A stretch of DNA of 7,771 bases from Pseudomonadota bacterium (GCA_023416415.1 JAEZHR010000007.1:1-7771); one strand, 5' to 3'; positions 1 to 6,266 are shown, counted from the stretch's first letter. Translations and numbers: made by a program. The notes: generated from the letters alone by a model not told the origin.

Positions 1-232
1 GGAAACCGGACTGCGACGGCGCTTCACGCTGGCCGGCGGCGACGATTACGAGCTTTGCTTCACCGCACCTGCGGCCCGGCGCGACCAGGTGCTCGCCGCC
101 GCGCAAGCGGCCGGCACGCCGGTCACGCGCATCGGCCGCATCGATGCCGAACGCGGCCTGCGCCTGGCCGCTGCCAACGGCCTTCCCCTCGACTTGCAAT
201 ACGCTTCCTTCGATCACTTCGCCCAGTCATGA
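1..232 (+). CDS. thiL: Thiamine-monophosphate kinase, C-terminal end (partial)
   Basis: This is the last 76 codons of a gene that begins left of the window, read in the frame starting at base 2 and ending at TGA 230-232. ThiL phosphorylates thiamine monophosphate to thiamine diphosphate with ATP, the last step of cofactor synthesis in the cytoplasm. The visible part carries the GGDDYELCF segment near its start (bases about 38-64), which matches the conserved GG(D/E)DYELLF block of the ThiL C-terminal AIR-synthase-like domain. A typical tail follows (GTPVTRIGRI, then an LAAANG turn). The stop overlaps the pgpA start as ATGA, so the two are almost certainly co-transcribed and translationally coupled. 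The thiL-pgpA pairing is common in proteobacteria and supports the call. The N-terminal nucleotide-binding half cannot be judged here. Confidence 0.93.
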   Translation, partial: ETGLRRRFTLAGGDDYELCFTAPAARRDQVLAAAQAAGTPVTRIGRIDAERGLRLAAANGLPLDLQYASFDHFAQS

Positions 233-753
233 CTCCACCCGAAACCATCGACGGCACGCTGTTGCGCAAACCGAACGCCCGCTTCATGCTCGCCCATCCC
301 GCGCATTGGATCGCGCAGGGCTTCGGAAGCGGTCTGTCGCCGGTCGTGCCCGGCACCATGGGCACGCTGCTCGGCTGGCTGTCCTATGTCGTGCTCTCCG
401 CCCGCTGGCCCGCGGTGTTTACCGCACAGACGTGGCTGATCGTGATCGTCGCGTCCTTCCTCGTCGGCATCTGGGCCTGCGACAAGACCGGGCGCGATCT
501 CGGCGTGTCCGACCACGGCAGCATGGTGTGGGATGAGATCGTGGCGATATGGGCCGTGCTGCTGTTGCTCATGCCAGCAAGCCTGACCACCCAGATCTGG
601 GCCTTTCTGTGGTTCCGCTTCTTCGACATGCTCAAGCCGGCCCCGATCGGTTGGCTCGACCGGCGTCTGAAAGGCGGTTTCGGCGTGATGATCGACGATA
701 TCGTCGCCGCCTTCTTCACGCTGCTGCTGTTTGCGGTGTGGCGTGTCCTGTGA
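229..753 (+). CDS. pgpA: Phosphatidylglycerophosphatase A
   Basis: Encodes 174 residues, the usual PgpA size. PgpA is an inner-membrane enzyme that dephosphorylates phosphatidylglycerophosphate to phosphatidylglycerol. The family blocks are all present: GSGLSPVVPGTMGTL (33-47), DHGSMVWDE (95-103), RFFDMLKP (130-137) and MIDD (154-157). The conserved acidic residues D95, D102, E103, D156 and D157 fit the metal-dependent active site expected for this family. Hydrophobic stretches around 43-60, 68-84, 104-118 and 156-172 look like membrane segments. The frame stays open upstream, but ATG 229 is chosen because it forms the ATGA overlap with the thiL stop, gives the normal protein length, and everything upstream is thiL in another frame. 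Coupled translation would explain the lack of a separate strong ribosome binding site. Confidence 0.95.
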   Translation: MTPPETIDGTLLRKPNARFMLAHPAHWIAQGFGSGLSPVVPGTMGTLLGWLSYVVLSARWPAVFTAQTWLIVIVASFLVGIWACDKTGRDLGVSDHGSMVWDEIVAIWAVLLLLMPASLTTQIWAFLWFRFFDMLKPAPIGWLDRRLKGGFGVMIDDIVAAFFTLLLFAVWRVL

Positions 754-761
754 GATGCGCA

Positions 762-778
762 GGCAGGCGTCGCCTGCC
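762..778 (+). terminator. Possible weak terminator hairpin after pgpA
   Basis: Nine bases after the pgpA stop, GGCAGGC and GCCTGCC form a perfect 7-bp GC-rich stem around a 3-base loop. It is followed by a run of C and then CTTGCC, not a U-tract, so it is not a canonical intrinsic terminator. It could slow RNA polymerase, protect the 3' end of the thiL-pgpA message, or be incidental. Confidence 0.35.
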
Positions 779-829
779 CCCCCTTGCCACAGATAACGCT
801 CAAGCCTTGCACGCAATGCCGGTGATAAA

Positions 830-857
830 GTAGCCGGCAAAACGTAGCTGGCAATAC
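830..857 (+). repeat. Two tandem copies of a 14-base element upstream of pncC
   Basis: GTAGCCGGCAAAAC (830-843) is followed directly by GTAGCTGGCAATAC (844-857), with 12 of 14 bases identical. It lies 29 bases before the pncC ATG and 16 bases before its ribosome binding site, in the 133-base gap after pgpA. The position suits an operator or leader element, but no known regulator site was recognised. The rest of the gap (about 779-829) shows no convincing sigma-70 promoter. A TTGCAC and a GATAAA-like box occur there, but only 12 bases apart, too close. Confidence 0.5.
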
Positions 858-873
858 ATAGACGCCCCCAGCC

Positions 874-880
874 AAAGGAG
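874..880 (+). promoter_or_regulatory. Ribosome binding site of pncC
   Basis: AAAGGAG lies 6 bases before ATG 887. It is the strongest Shine-Dalgarno sequence in the window and fixes the pncC start. It indicates independent translation initiation, unlike the coupled pgpA. Confidence 0.85.
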
Positions 881-886
881 ACAGAC

Positions 887-1378
887 ATGACCGACAAGAT
901 GGAACTGGCGCGCCGCGTTGGCGAGGCATTGCAAAAAAAGGGATGGCTGCTGGCGGTCGCGGAATCGTGCACCGGCGGCGGGGTCGGTCAGGCGGTGACG
1001 GAAATCGCGGGATCGTCCGAGTGGTTCGATTGCGGCTTCATCGTCTATTCCAATGCGGCGAAAACCGAACTGCTGGACGTTCCGGCCGCGCTGCTGGCGC
1101 AATACGGCGCGGTGAGCGAAGAAGTCGCGGCATCCATGGCCGAAGGCGCGCTGGCCAACAGCAATGCGCATGTCACTCTCTCCACCACCGGCATTGCTGG
1201 TCCTGCCGGCGCGGTGCCGGGAAAGCCGGTCGGCACCGTCTGCTTCGGCTGGGCGAACGAGCACCGCACGCATACCGAGCGCCATGTCTATTCGGGCGAC
1301 CGGCACGCCGTGCGCGAGCAGACCATCGTACATGCACTCGAAGGCCTGCTGCGCTTCCTGGAACAGGGTCAGCGGTAG
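887..1378 (+). CDS. pncC: Nicotinamide-nucleotide amidase (CinA C-terminal domain protein)
   Basis: Encodes 163 residues, a stand-alone CinA C-terminal domain without the N-terminal molybdopterin-binding-like domain of full-length CinA. PncC hydrolyses nicotinamide mononucleotide to nicotinate mononucleotide and ammonia, returning NMN (for example from DNA ligase) to the NAD pool in the cytoplasm. Family motifs are intact: AESCTGG (25-31), VYSNAAK (53-59), TGIAGPAG (101-108), KPVGTV (113-118) and GDRHAVR (137-143). The start is set by AAAGGAG six bases upstream. The gene follows pgpA, a common proteobacterial order, but a 133-base gap with a hairpin and a tandem repeat suggests its own expression signals. 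Its last 10 bases overlap the 3' end of pyrF on the other strand. Codons 17-18 are part of an A-AAA-AAG heptamer (see findings). It is often annotated cinA or ygaD; the amidase role is inferred from the family. Confidence 0.92.
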   Translation: MTDKMELARRVGEALQKKGWLLAVAESCTGGGVGQAVTEIAGSSEWFDCGFIVYSNAAKTELLDVPAALLAQYGAVSEEVAASMAEGALANSNAHVTLSTTGIAGPAGAVPGKPVGTVCFGWANEHRTHTERHVYSGDRHAVREQTIVHALEGLLRFLEQGQR

Positions 1379-2187
1379 CGGTTGATCGCCTCGCGCGTCT
1401 CCAGCGCCACGCGGCGCGCGGCTTCCGTCCAGCTCTCACCGCCGACCGGTTTCGCATACAGGATCGCGCGCGAAGAGTTGATCATCATGCCGGTTCCGGC
1501 GCCGGTACGGCCGGCCTTCACCGTCGCCTCCACATCACCGCCCTGGGCGCCGACTCCCGGCACCAGGAGGGGCTTGTGGCCGACGATGCGGCGCACTTCC
1601 GCCAGCTCCTGCGGGAAGGTCGCCCCGACCACGAGACCGCACTGGCCATTGGTGTTCCACTTTTCCGCGACCATGCGCGCCACATGCTGGTAGACCGGCA
1701 CGCCATCGGCGGTAAGGAACTGCAGGTCCGATCCGCCCGGGTTTGATGTGCGGCACAGCACGATCACGCCGCGATCCTTCCATTCGAGATAGGGCTGAAC
1801 CGAATCGAAGCCCATGTAGGGATTCACGGTGACCGCATCGGCGCCGTAGCGTTCGAAGGCTTCGCGCGCGTACTGCTCGGCGGTCGCTCCGATATCGCCG
1901 CGCTTGGCGTCGAGCACGACGGAGATCTGCGGGTGCGTGGCGCGCAGCCAGGCGCACAGTTCTTCGAGCTGCGCTTCCGCACGCAAGGCCGCGAAGTAGG
2001 CGATCTGCGGCTTGAAGGCACAGGCCAGGTCGGCGGTGGCATCCACGATGCCCTTGCAGAAGTCCAGGATCGCGTCTTGCCTCCCTTGCAGCGGGGCGGG
2101 AAATTTCGCAATGTCGGGATCGAGGCCGACGCACAGGAGACTGTTGTTGCGCGCCCAGGCGGCGGCGAGTTTTTCGGTGAAGGTCAC
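1369..2187 (-). CDS. pyrF: Orotidine 5'-phosphate decarboxylase, type 2
   Basis: Encodes 272 residues, typical of type 2 PyrF and longer than the roughly 230-240 residue type 1 enzymes. It decarboxylates OMP to UMP, the last step of de novo pyrimidine synthesis in the cytoplasm. Visible motifs are CVGLDPD (19-25), LDAKRGDIG (92-100) with the catalytic Asp93-Lys95-Asp98 signature, VNPYMG (121-126), and the phosphate-gripping VPGVGAQGGD (209-218) and NSSRAILYA (237-245) with R240, all on a TIM-barrel scaffold. The start codon is GTG. It is chosen because family members normally begin with this MTF-x-(E/D)-KL N-terminus and no in-frame ATG lies nearby upstream. No clear Shine-Dalgarno sequence precedes it. 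The gene is convergent with pncC, with a 10-base overlap, and divergent from the transporter gene 90 bases away. Confidence 0.97.
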   Translation of the reverse strand: MTFTEKLAAAWARNNSLLCVGLDPDIAKFPAPLQGRQDAILDFCKGIVDATADLACAFKPQIAYFAALRAEAQLEELCAWLRATHPQISVVLDAKRGDIGATAEQYAREAFERYGADAVTVNPYMGFDSVQPYLEWKDRGVIVLCRTSNPGGSDLQFLTADGVPVYQHVARMVAEKWNTNGQCGLVVGATFPQELAEVRRIVGHKPLLVPGVGAQGGDVEATVKAGRTGAGTGMMINSSRAILYAKPVGGESWTEAARRVALETREAINRYR

Positions 2188-2220
2188 GGCGGGAGATGTC
2201 AGAAACTTGCAGGTCTGCGC

Positions 2221-2226
2221 ATTGTA
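2221..2226 (-). promoter_or_regulatory. Possible -10 box of a pyrF promoter
   Basis: On the minus strand this reads TACAAT, five of six matches to the sigma-70 -10 consensus. It would start transcription roughly 27 bases before the pyrF GTG. No good -35 hexamer lies at 16-18 bases spacing, so this is tentative. The 90-base divergent gap (2188-2277) must hold signals for both pyrF and the transporter; none was recognised for the rightward gene. Confidence 0.3.
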
Positions 2227-2277
2227 ACGCGGCGTGCTATCGTTCCCGGCCTCTCGTCCGGCAACGCTTCTTCACCC

Positions 2278-3168
2278 ATGAGCCAACTTTCACGCAAGGA
2301 CTGGATCCTGCTCGCCCTGCTCACTCTCGCGTGGGGCCTCAACTGGCCAGTCATGAAACTCGGCGTCAGCGACTACCCACCGCTGACCTTCCGTGCGCTG
2401 TCCATGGTGCTCGGCCTGCCGGTGCTGTGGATCGCCGCACGCCAGCAGGGCGCTTCGCTCGCCATTCCCGCCGGGCGCACGCTCGACATCGCCAGGCTTG
2501 CGGTGCCCAACATGCTGGTCTGGCATGTGTTCATGATCCTGAGCGTGAAGATGCTCACCTCCGGTCGCGCGGCCATCCTCGGCTACACGATGCCGGTATG
2601 GGCAGTGCTGTCCGGCCTGCTGTTCTTCGGTGAACGCCTCGACAAGCTCGCCTGGCTGGGCGTGGGCTGCGCGCTGGGCGGCGCCCTGCTGCTGCTCTCC
2701 GGCGAGTTCTCGGCGCTCTCGGGCAACCCGCTCGGTACGGTGCTGGCCCTCATCGCCGCCGCCGGCTGGGGCCTGGGCACGGTGCTGCTCAAGCGTTCGC
2801 GCATCGAGATGCCCACCATCTCCCTGACCTTCTGGATGCTGTCCATGACGACGGTGGCGATGGTCGCGCTCGCCTACCTGCTTGAGGGATCACAGTGGCA
2901 ATGGCCGAATGCGCTCATCTGGGGTGCGATTCTGTACAACGCGCTGATCGTGTTCGGCTTTGCCCACGTGGTGTGGTTCCAGCTTGCGCGCACCCTGCCC
3001 CCGGTCGCCTCCAGCCTGTCGGTCATGCTGATCCCGGTGCTCGGCGTGTTCTTCGGTGCCTGGACGCTCGATGAGTCGCTGCACTGGCAGGACTATGGCG
3101 CGATGCTGCTGATCCTGATGGCAATGAGCACCGTGCTGTTGAAACCATCTGTGCGCACACAAGGATAG
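2278..3168 (+). CDS. EamA/DMT-superfamily membrane transporter
   Basis: Encodes 296 residues, typical of the drug/metabolite transporter EamA family with ten transmembrane helices in two homologous halves. The first half covers about residues 8-141 and contains LGYTMPVWAVLSGLLFFGE (101-119), the family-typical proline-containing helix with a trailing FGE. The second half covers about 151-289 and contains the matching SVMLIPVLGVFFG (248-260) followed by LDE (264-266). Such inner-membrane proteins usually export metabolites or amino acids, but the substrate cannot be told from sequence. The frame is open far upstream only because it runs antisense through pyrF. ATG 2278 is chosen because it starts just before the first membrane helix (WILLALLTLAWG) and clears the pyrF start. 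No Shine-Dalgarno sequence is evident. It is convergent with dacB. Confidence 0.9.
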   Translation: MSQLSRKDWILLALLTLAWGLNWPVMKLGVSDYPPLTFRALSMVLGLPVLWIAARQQGASLAIPAGRTLDIARLAVPNMLVWHVFMILSVKMLTSGRAAILGYTMPVWAVLSGLLFFGERLDKLAWLGVGCALGGALLLLSGEFSALSGNPLGTVLALIAAAGWGLGTVLLKRSRIEMPTISLTFWMLSMTTVAMVALAYLLEGSQWQWPNALIWGAILYNALIVFGFAHVVWFQLARTLPPVASSLSVMLIPVLGVFFGAWTLDESLHWQDYGAMLLILMAMSTVLLKPSVRTQG

Positions 3169-3188
3169 AACGCAATCCGTATGCCTTG

Positions 3189-3209
3189 CATCATGCGCTC
3201 CGCATGATG
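3189..3209 (+). terminator. Possible terminator hairpin after the EamA gene
   Basis: Twenty bases after the transporter stop, CATCATGCG and CGCATGATG form a perfect 9-bp stem with loop CTC. No U-tract follows on either strand, so termination efficiency is uncertain. Its place in the convergent 130-base gap supports a 3'-end role. Confidence 0.45.
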
Positions 3210-3270
3210 TGCCTGTCATCGCTGGGTCCCGCGCGTCGCATTGCGAGGAATGTCCCGCCGTCTGGTGGAG

Positions 3271-3289
3271 ACAGGTCAGCCTGACTTGT
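3271..3289 (-). terminator. Possible weak hairpin downstream of dacB
   Basis: Between the convergent transporter and dacB genes, ACAGGTCA and TGACTTGT form an 8-bp stem around GCC. In the plus-strand transcript one pair is G-U; in the minus-strand (dacB) transcript that pair becomes an A-C mismatch. It begins about 9 bases after the dacB stop on the minus strand. No U-run follows, so this is a tentative call. Confidence 0.25.
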
Positions 3290-3298
3290 GCGGCCGCT

Positions 3299-4711
3299 TC
3301 AGCCGTGCTCGTAGACCCACTGCAGCAGCGCATCGTGGGCTTCGTGCGCCCTCGTGACATTTTCGTGATTGATCAGGAAGACGACCGCGTAGCGCCGGCC
3401 CGATGCGGCGAGGACATAACCGGCGATTGCGCGCACCTGCTCCAGGCGGCCGGTCTTGATATGTGCGCGGCCGGCCATCGGCGCGCCGTTCATGCGCCAG
3501 CGCATTGTGCCGTCGAGTCCGACCAGCGGCAGCGAAGCCATGAATTCCGGCATGAAGGGAGCCTGGAACGAAGCGACCAGCATGCGCCCGACCGTCTCTG
3601 CCGACACCCGAGACTGACGAGAAAGGCCGGAGCCGTTTTCGGTCACCAGCTCCGGCGCTGCAATCCCCTTGTTCGCCAGCCACGTGCGCACCACGGCTGC
3701 GCCATGCACCGGGTCGCCGGGCAGCGTGGACACTTCATGTGCCATCGTCAGCAGCAGATGGCGCGTCATCACGTTATTACTGTACTTGTTGATGTCGCGG
3801 ATCAGTTCGGACAGCGTCGCGGACTCCCACTGCGTGATCGGCCGGGCATCGGCGGGCAGCACACCCGGTCGCACCTGCCCGTGCAGGGTGCCATCGAGGT
3901 CGGTCCAGAGATGGCGGAACACACGGTCGAAATACTCGGTGTGCGTCATCGGGTGCGGATGGACGTGCCAGGTCTGGGTGCCGCAGGAAGCGGCATAGCT
4001 GCCCTCAAAGCGTGCGCCGGCGGCATCGACGGCCGGCACGAGCCGGGCGCGCCAGTCGCCGCATTCGCCGTCGGCATAGCGGGGAGCGTGAATCGGATAG
4101 TCGGCCAGCGGCGGTTCGGTCTGGACATGGACCGTGCGCATCGCGGGATCGGGAAGGAAGCGCAGGGCAATGGTCTTGAAATTGAGCAGCAACGCGTCCG
4201 GTCCGACGTTATAGGGACGCAGGGGATCGCCATCGAACGCTGCCGGATCGTGCTCGACCTCGGCATAGGCGCTGCGGTCAAGCACCACGTCGCCGCGAAT
4301 CTCGCGGATGCCGGCCGCCCGGATGCGACGCAGGAACAGCCACTGGTTTTCCAGCACCAGTTTGGGATCGCCGCTGCCCTTGATGATCAGGTCGCCATGC
4401 AGCACGCCGTCGGCCAGCCCGCCGGTGGCAAATGCCTCGGTCTTCCAGCGAAAGGTTGGGCCAAGCACGTCCAGGGCAGCCTGGGTGGTGACGAGCTTCA
4501 TCACCGAGGCAGGATTGAACGGCACCTGCGCATTCGCTTCGATCAGCACCTGACCGTCGACGCGCGCGACATACAACCCGAGCGCGGAGGGAGGAAGGCC
4601 GGCGCGCTCCAGGGCAGAAGACACCGTGGGCGGCAGGGACTGGGCCGCAGCATTCGCACAGACGGCAAGCGCAAGCAGCGCGGTGCAAAGACGTTGTTTC
4701 GTGACTCGCAT
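3299..4711 (-). CDS. dacB: D-alanyl-D-alanine carboxypeptidase/endopeptidase (PBP4, peptidase S13)
   Basis: Encodes 470 residues, the usual size for DacB. PBP4-type enzymes are periplasmic low-molecular-weight penicillin-binding proteins that trim the terminal D-Ala from, or cut peptide cross-links in, peptidoglycan. A signal peptide is clear: MRVTKQR, a hydrophobic core at about 8-20, and an ANAAAQ cleavage region near 22-24. All active-site motifs are present: SVMK (S69 nucleophile, K72), SNN (311-313) and KTG (419-421). The roughly 240 residues between SxxK and SNN are typical of class C PBPs with an inserted domain, which includes the GSGDP block (112-116). C217 and C243 could form a disulfide. 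The frame is open hundreds of codons upstream, but that is antisense to ghrA and the VOC gene. ATG 4711 is chosen because it puts the signal peptide at the N-terminus. An in-frame ATG at 4759 is a less likely alternative. Confidence 0.95.
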   Translation of the reverse strand: MRVTKQRLCTALLALAVCANAAAQSLPPTVSSALERAGLPPSALGLYVARVDGQVLIEANAQVPFNPASVMKLVTTQAALDVLGPTFRWKTEAFATGGLADGVLHGDLIIKGSGDPKLVLENQWLFLRRIRAAGIREIRGDVVLDRSAYAEVEHDPAAFDGDPLRPYNVGPDALLLNFKTIALRFLPDPAMRTVHVQTEPPLADYPIHAPRYADGECGDWRARLVPAVDAAGARFEGSYAASCGTQTWHVHPHPMTHTEYFDRVFRHLWTDLDGTLHGQVRPGVLPADARPITQWESATLSELIRDINKYSNNVMTRHLLLTMAHEVSTLPGDPVHGAAVVRTWLANKGIAAPELVTENGSGLSRQSRVSAETVGRMLVASFQAPFMPEFMASLPLVGLDGTMRWRMNGAPMAGRAHIKTGRLEQVRAIAGYVLAASGRRYAVVFLINHENVTRAHEAHDALLQWVYEHG

Positions 4712-4739
4712 GGGCGCAACACTCTCGCATGCAATCGGG

Positions 4740-4753
4740 ACGCTGTCCAGCGT
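4740..4753. repeat. Short perfect inverted repeat between dacB and the VOC gene
   Basis: ACGCTG and CAGCGT flank a TC spacer in the 108-base divergent gap, 29 bases upstream of the dacB start. It could be a dimeric regulator site or a small hairpin. A repeat of this length can also occur by chance in GC-rich DNA. No clear promoter hexamer pair was recognised in the gap for either gene. Confidence 0.3.
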
Positions 4754-4819
4754 GGGCATGTTTGCCGGATAGCTCGTACACTGTGAGGCTGTCATATTCG
4801 CAATTGAGAGAATCGCACG

Positions 4820-5248
4820 ATGAGCACTCCCGCCCTGCCTCCCTTCCATCTCGCCTTCCCGGTCCACGACCTCGACGCCGCCCGCCGCTTCTGGGGCGAA
4901 ATCATGGGCTGTCCTGAAGGTCGCAGCTCGCCCGAATGGATCGACTTCGATTTCTACGGCCACCAGATCGTCACCCATCTGGTCGGGAAGACGTCCGAGC
5001 CCGCCGGGCAAGGCCATGTCGATGCCAAGCAAGTGCCGATTCCTCACTTCGGCGTCGTGCTGCCGATGGAACAATGGCGCGCACTGGCCGACCGCCTGGA
5101 AACGGCCGGTATCGATTTCGTGATGAAGCCGCAGATCCGCTTCGCTGGCCAGCCCGGCGAGCAGGCCACGATGTTCTTCCTCGACCCCAGCAACAATGCC
5201 ATCGAGATCAAGGGCTTTGCCGACATGGGCAAGCTGTTCGCCAAGTAG
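4820..5248 (+). CDS. VOC-family (glyoxalase/dioxygenase-fold) protein
   Basis: Encodes 142 residues, one vicinal-oxygen-chelate domain made of two beta-alpha-beta-beta-beta units. The first unit opens with FHLAFPVHDLDAARRFW (9-25), the second with PHFGVVLP (75-82), and the protein closes with the family signature FLDPSNNAIEIKGF (120-133). H10, H76 and E129 sit where VOC enzymes place metal ligands, with H53 as a possible fourth, so it probably binds a divalent metal. The family covers glyoxalase I, extradiol dioxygenases, epimerases and antibiotic-resistance proteins, and the substrate cannot be assigned from sequence. A modest GAGAG lies 9 bases before ATG 4820. The stop codon directly abuts the ghrA start (TAGATG), so the two form one transcription unit. 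A link to small 2-oxo-acid or aldehyde metabolism is inference from that neighbour only. Confidence 0.88.
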   Translation: MSTPALPPFHLAFPVHDLDAARRFWGEIMGCPEGRSSPEWIDFDFYGHQIVTHLVGKTSEPAGQGHVDAKQVPIPHFGVVLPMEQWRALADRLETAGIDFVMKPQIRFAGQPGEQATMFFLDPSNNAIEIKGFADMGKLFAK

Positions 5249-6190
5249 ATGGAGCTGCTGCTCTACCTGCCGCATCGCGACCCCGGCCCCTGGCTGGATG
5301 GTCTGGCGCGCCACCTTCCGCAGGCCCGCGCGCGCCTTTGGCAGCCCGGGGACCATGCCCCGGCCGACTACGCACTGGTGTGGCGGCCACCGGCCGAACT
5401 CCTGCGCGGGCGTACCGGGCTGAAGGCGGTTTTCAACCTGGCCGCCGGCGTCGACGTGCTGCTGGACATGCTGCGCGCCGAGCCGGACCTGCTGCCATCG
5501 CACGTCCCGCTGATCAAGCTCGATGACGCAGGCATGGCCGCGCAGATGATCGAGTATGTCAGCCATGCCGTGTTGCGGCGCTATCGCCGTTTCGACGAGT
5601 ACGAAGCCTTGCGCCTGCAGGGCCAGTGGCAAGCGCTGGAGCCGAATGCGCGCGACGCCTATCCAGTCGGCGTGATGGGCCTGGGCGCGCTCGGCGTGCC
5701 GGTGGCACAGGCGCTCATCGCGCTCGGATTCCCGGTGCGGGGCTGGAGCCGCAGCCGCAAGAGTGTCTGCGGCGTGCAATGCTTCGCCGGTGCAGCCGAA
5801 CTGGGCGCCTTCGCGGATGGCCTGCGGGCCGTGATCAACCTGCTGCCGCTGACCCCAGAAACCGAGGGCATTCTCGATCGCGGCCTCTTTGCTCACCTTG
5901 CGCCGGGGGCGCATCTGATCAATATCGCGCGCGGCGCTCATTTGCGGGAAGATCACCTGCTCGCGGCGATGGCCGACGGACGCATCGGCCGCGCGACGCT
6001 GGACGTATTCCGCGAAGAACCGCTACCGAAGGATCATCCGTTCTGGCGCGAGCCACGCATCGACATCACCCCGCACATCGCCGCGCTTACCGAACGCGAA
6101 GCCAGCCTGACCCAGATCGTGACGCGGATCGGCGCGCTTGAACGGGGCGAGGCCGTGTCCGGGTTCATCGACCGCCGGCGCGGATACTGA
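5249..6190 (+). CDS. ghrA: Glyoxylate/hydroxypyruvate reductase A (D-2-hydroxyacid dehydrogenase)
   Basis: Encodes 313 residues, the normal GhrA length. This cytoplasmic NAD(P)H-dependent enzyme reduces glyoxylate to glycolate and hydroxypyruvate to D-glycerate. The Rossmann nucleotide-binding motif GLGALG is at 144-149. The WSRSRK segment after the second strand (166-171) is basic, which fits a preference for NADPH. The catalytic triad of the family is visible: R228 in NIARG, E257 in DVFREEPLP, and H276 in TPHIAAL. The HPFW segment (263-266) and the substrate-side NLAAGVD (63-69) are GhrA-like. The ATG follows the TAG of the VOC gene with no gap and no clear Shine-Dalgarno sequence, so translation is probably by re-initiation or coupling. 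Other 2-ketoacids may be substrates; the subfamily call is firmer than the physiological one. Confidence 0.92.
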   Translation: MELLLYLPHRDPGPWLDGLARHLPQARARLWQPGDHAPADYALVWRPPAELLRGRTGLKAVFNLAAGVDVLLDMLRAEPDLLPSHVPLIKLDDAGMAAQMIEYVSHAVLRRYRRFDEYEALRLQGQWQALEPNARDAYPVGVMGLGALGVPVAQALIALGFPVRGWSRSRKSVCGVQCFAGAAELGAFADGLRAVINLLPLTPETEGILDRGLFAHLAPGAHLINIARGAHLREDHLLAAMADGRIGRATLDVFREEPLPKDHPFWREPRIDITPHIAALTEREASLTQIVTRIGALERGEAVSGFIDRRRGY

Positions 6191-6245
6191 CCGCGCTTGA
6201 CACGGTGCAGGCCGCGCCGCGCGCGTGGTGGCATAGTTAGGCAAC

Positions 6246-6259
6246 TGTCCGCTCGGACA
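6246..6259. promoter_or_regulatory. Inverted repeat upstream of the DUF3014 gene
   Basis: TGTCCG and CGGACA flank a CT spacer in the 88-base gap after ghrA, ending 7 bases before the DUF3014 ribosome binding site. As DNA it resembles a small dimer-binding site; as RNA it would be a 5-6 bp hairpin that could sit in the leader or end the ghrA message. A lone TTGACA at 6197-6202 has no -10 box at proper spacing. Confidence 0.35.
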
Positions 6260-6266
6260 ATGACAT

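Noticed and set aside
214..972. 252-codon minus-strand open frame antisense to pgpA and the start of pncC
   Set aside because: It is a shadow of pgpA with no recognisable motifs, and it spans a gap that contains regulatory features of the plus strand.
943..1746. 267-codon plus-strand open frame overlapping pncC and pyrF
   Set aside because: It has Arg-rich composition and no family match, and it lies over two firmly identified genes. It is mentioned only as the -1 frame behind the slippery heptamer.
1933..2277. N-terminal extension of the EamA transporter by 115 codons
   Set aside because: This stretch is antisense to pyrF and crosses the divergent promoter region. EamA proteins start just before the first membrane helix, as ATG 2278 does.
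4658..4711. Lipoprotein signal (LAVC) in DacB
   Set aside because: The residue before the cysteine is Val, where a lipobox needs Gly, Ala or Ser. The ANAAAQ region fits ordinary signal peptidase I cleavage.
3209..4786. 525-codon plus-strand open frame antisense to dacB
   Set aside because: It mirrors dacB, which has all its catalytic motifs. The translation is His/Arg/Gly-rich, shows no recognisable domain, and its start falls in the convergent gap without a ribosome binding site.
4712..5956. Continuous minus-strand open frame extending dacB upstream by 415 codons, antisense to ghrA and the VOC gene
   Set aside because: The opposite strand carries two well-recognised genes over this span, and the upstream translation has no family features. 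The dacB signal peptide marks the true start at 4711. The open frame follows from GC-biased codon use.
6197..6202. TTGACA as a -35 box for the DUF3014 gene
   Set aside because: The only -10-like sequence (CATAGT at 6232-6237) lies 29 bases further on, far outside the usual 16-18 base spacing.
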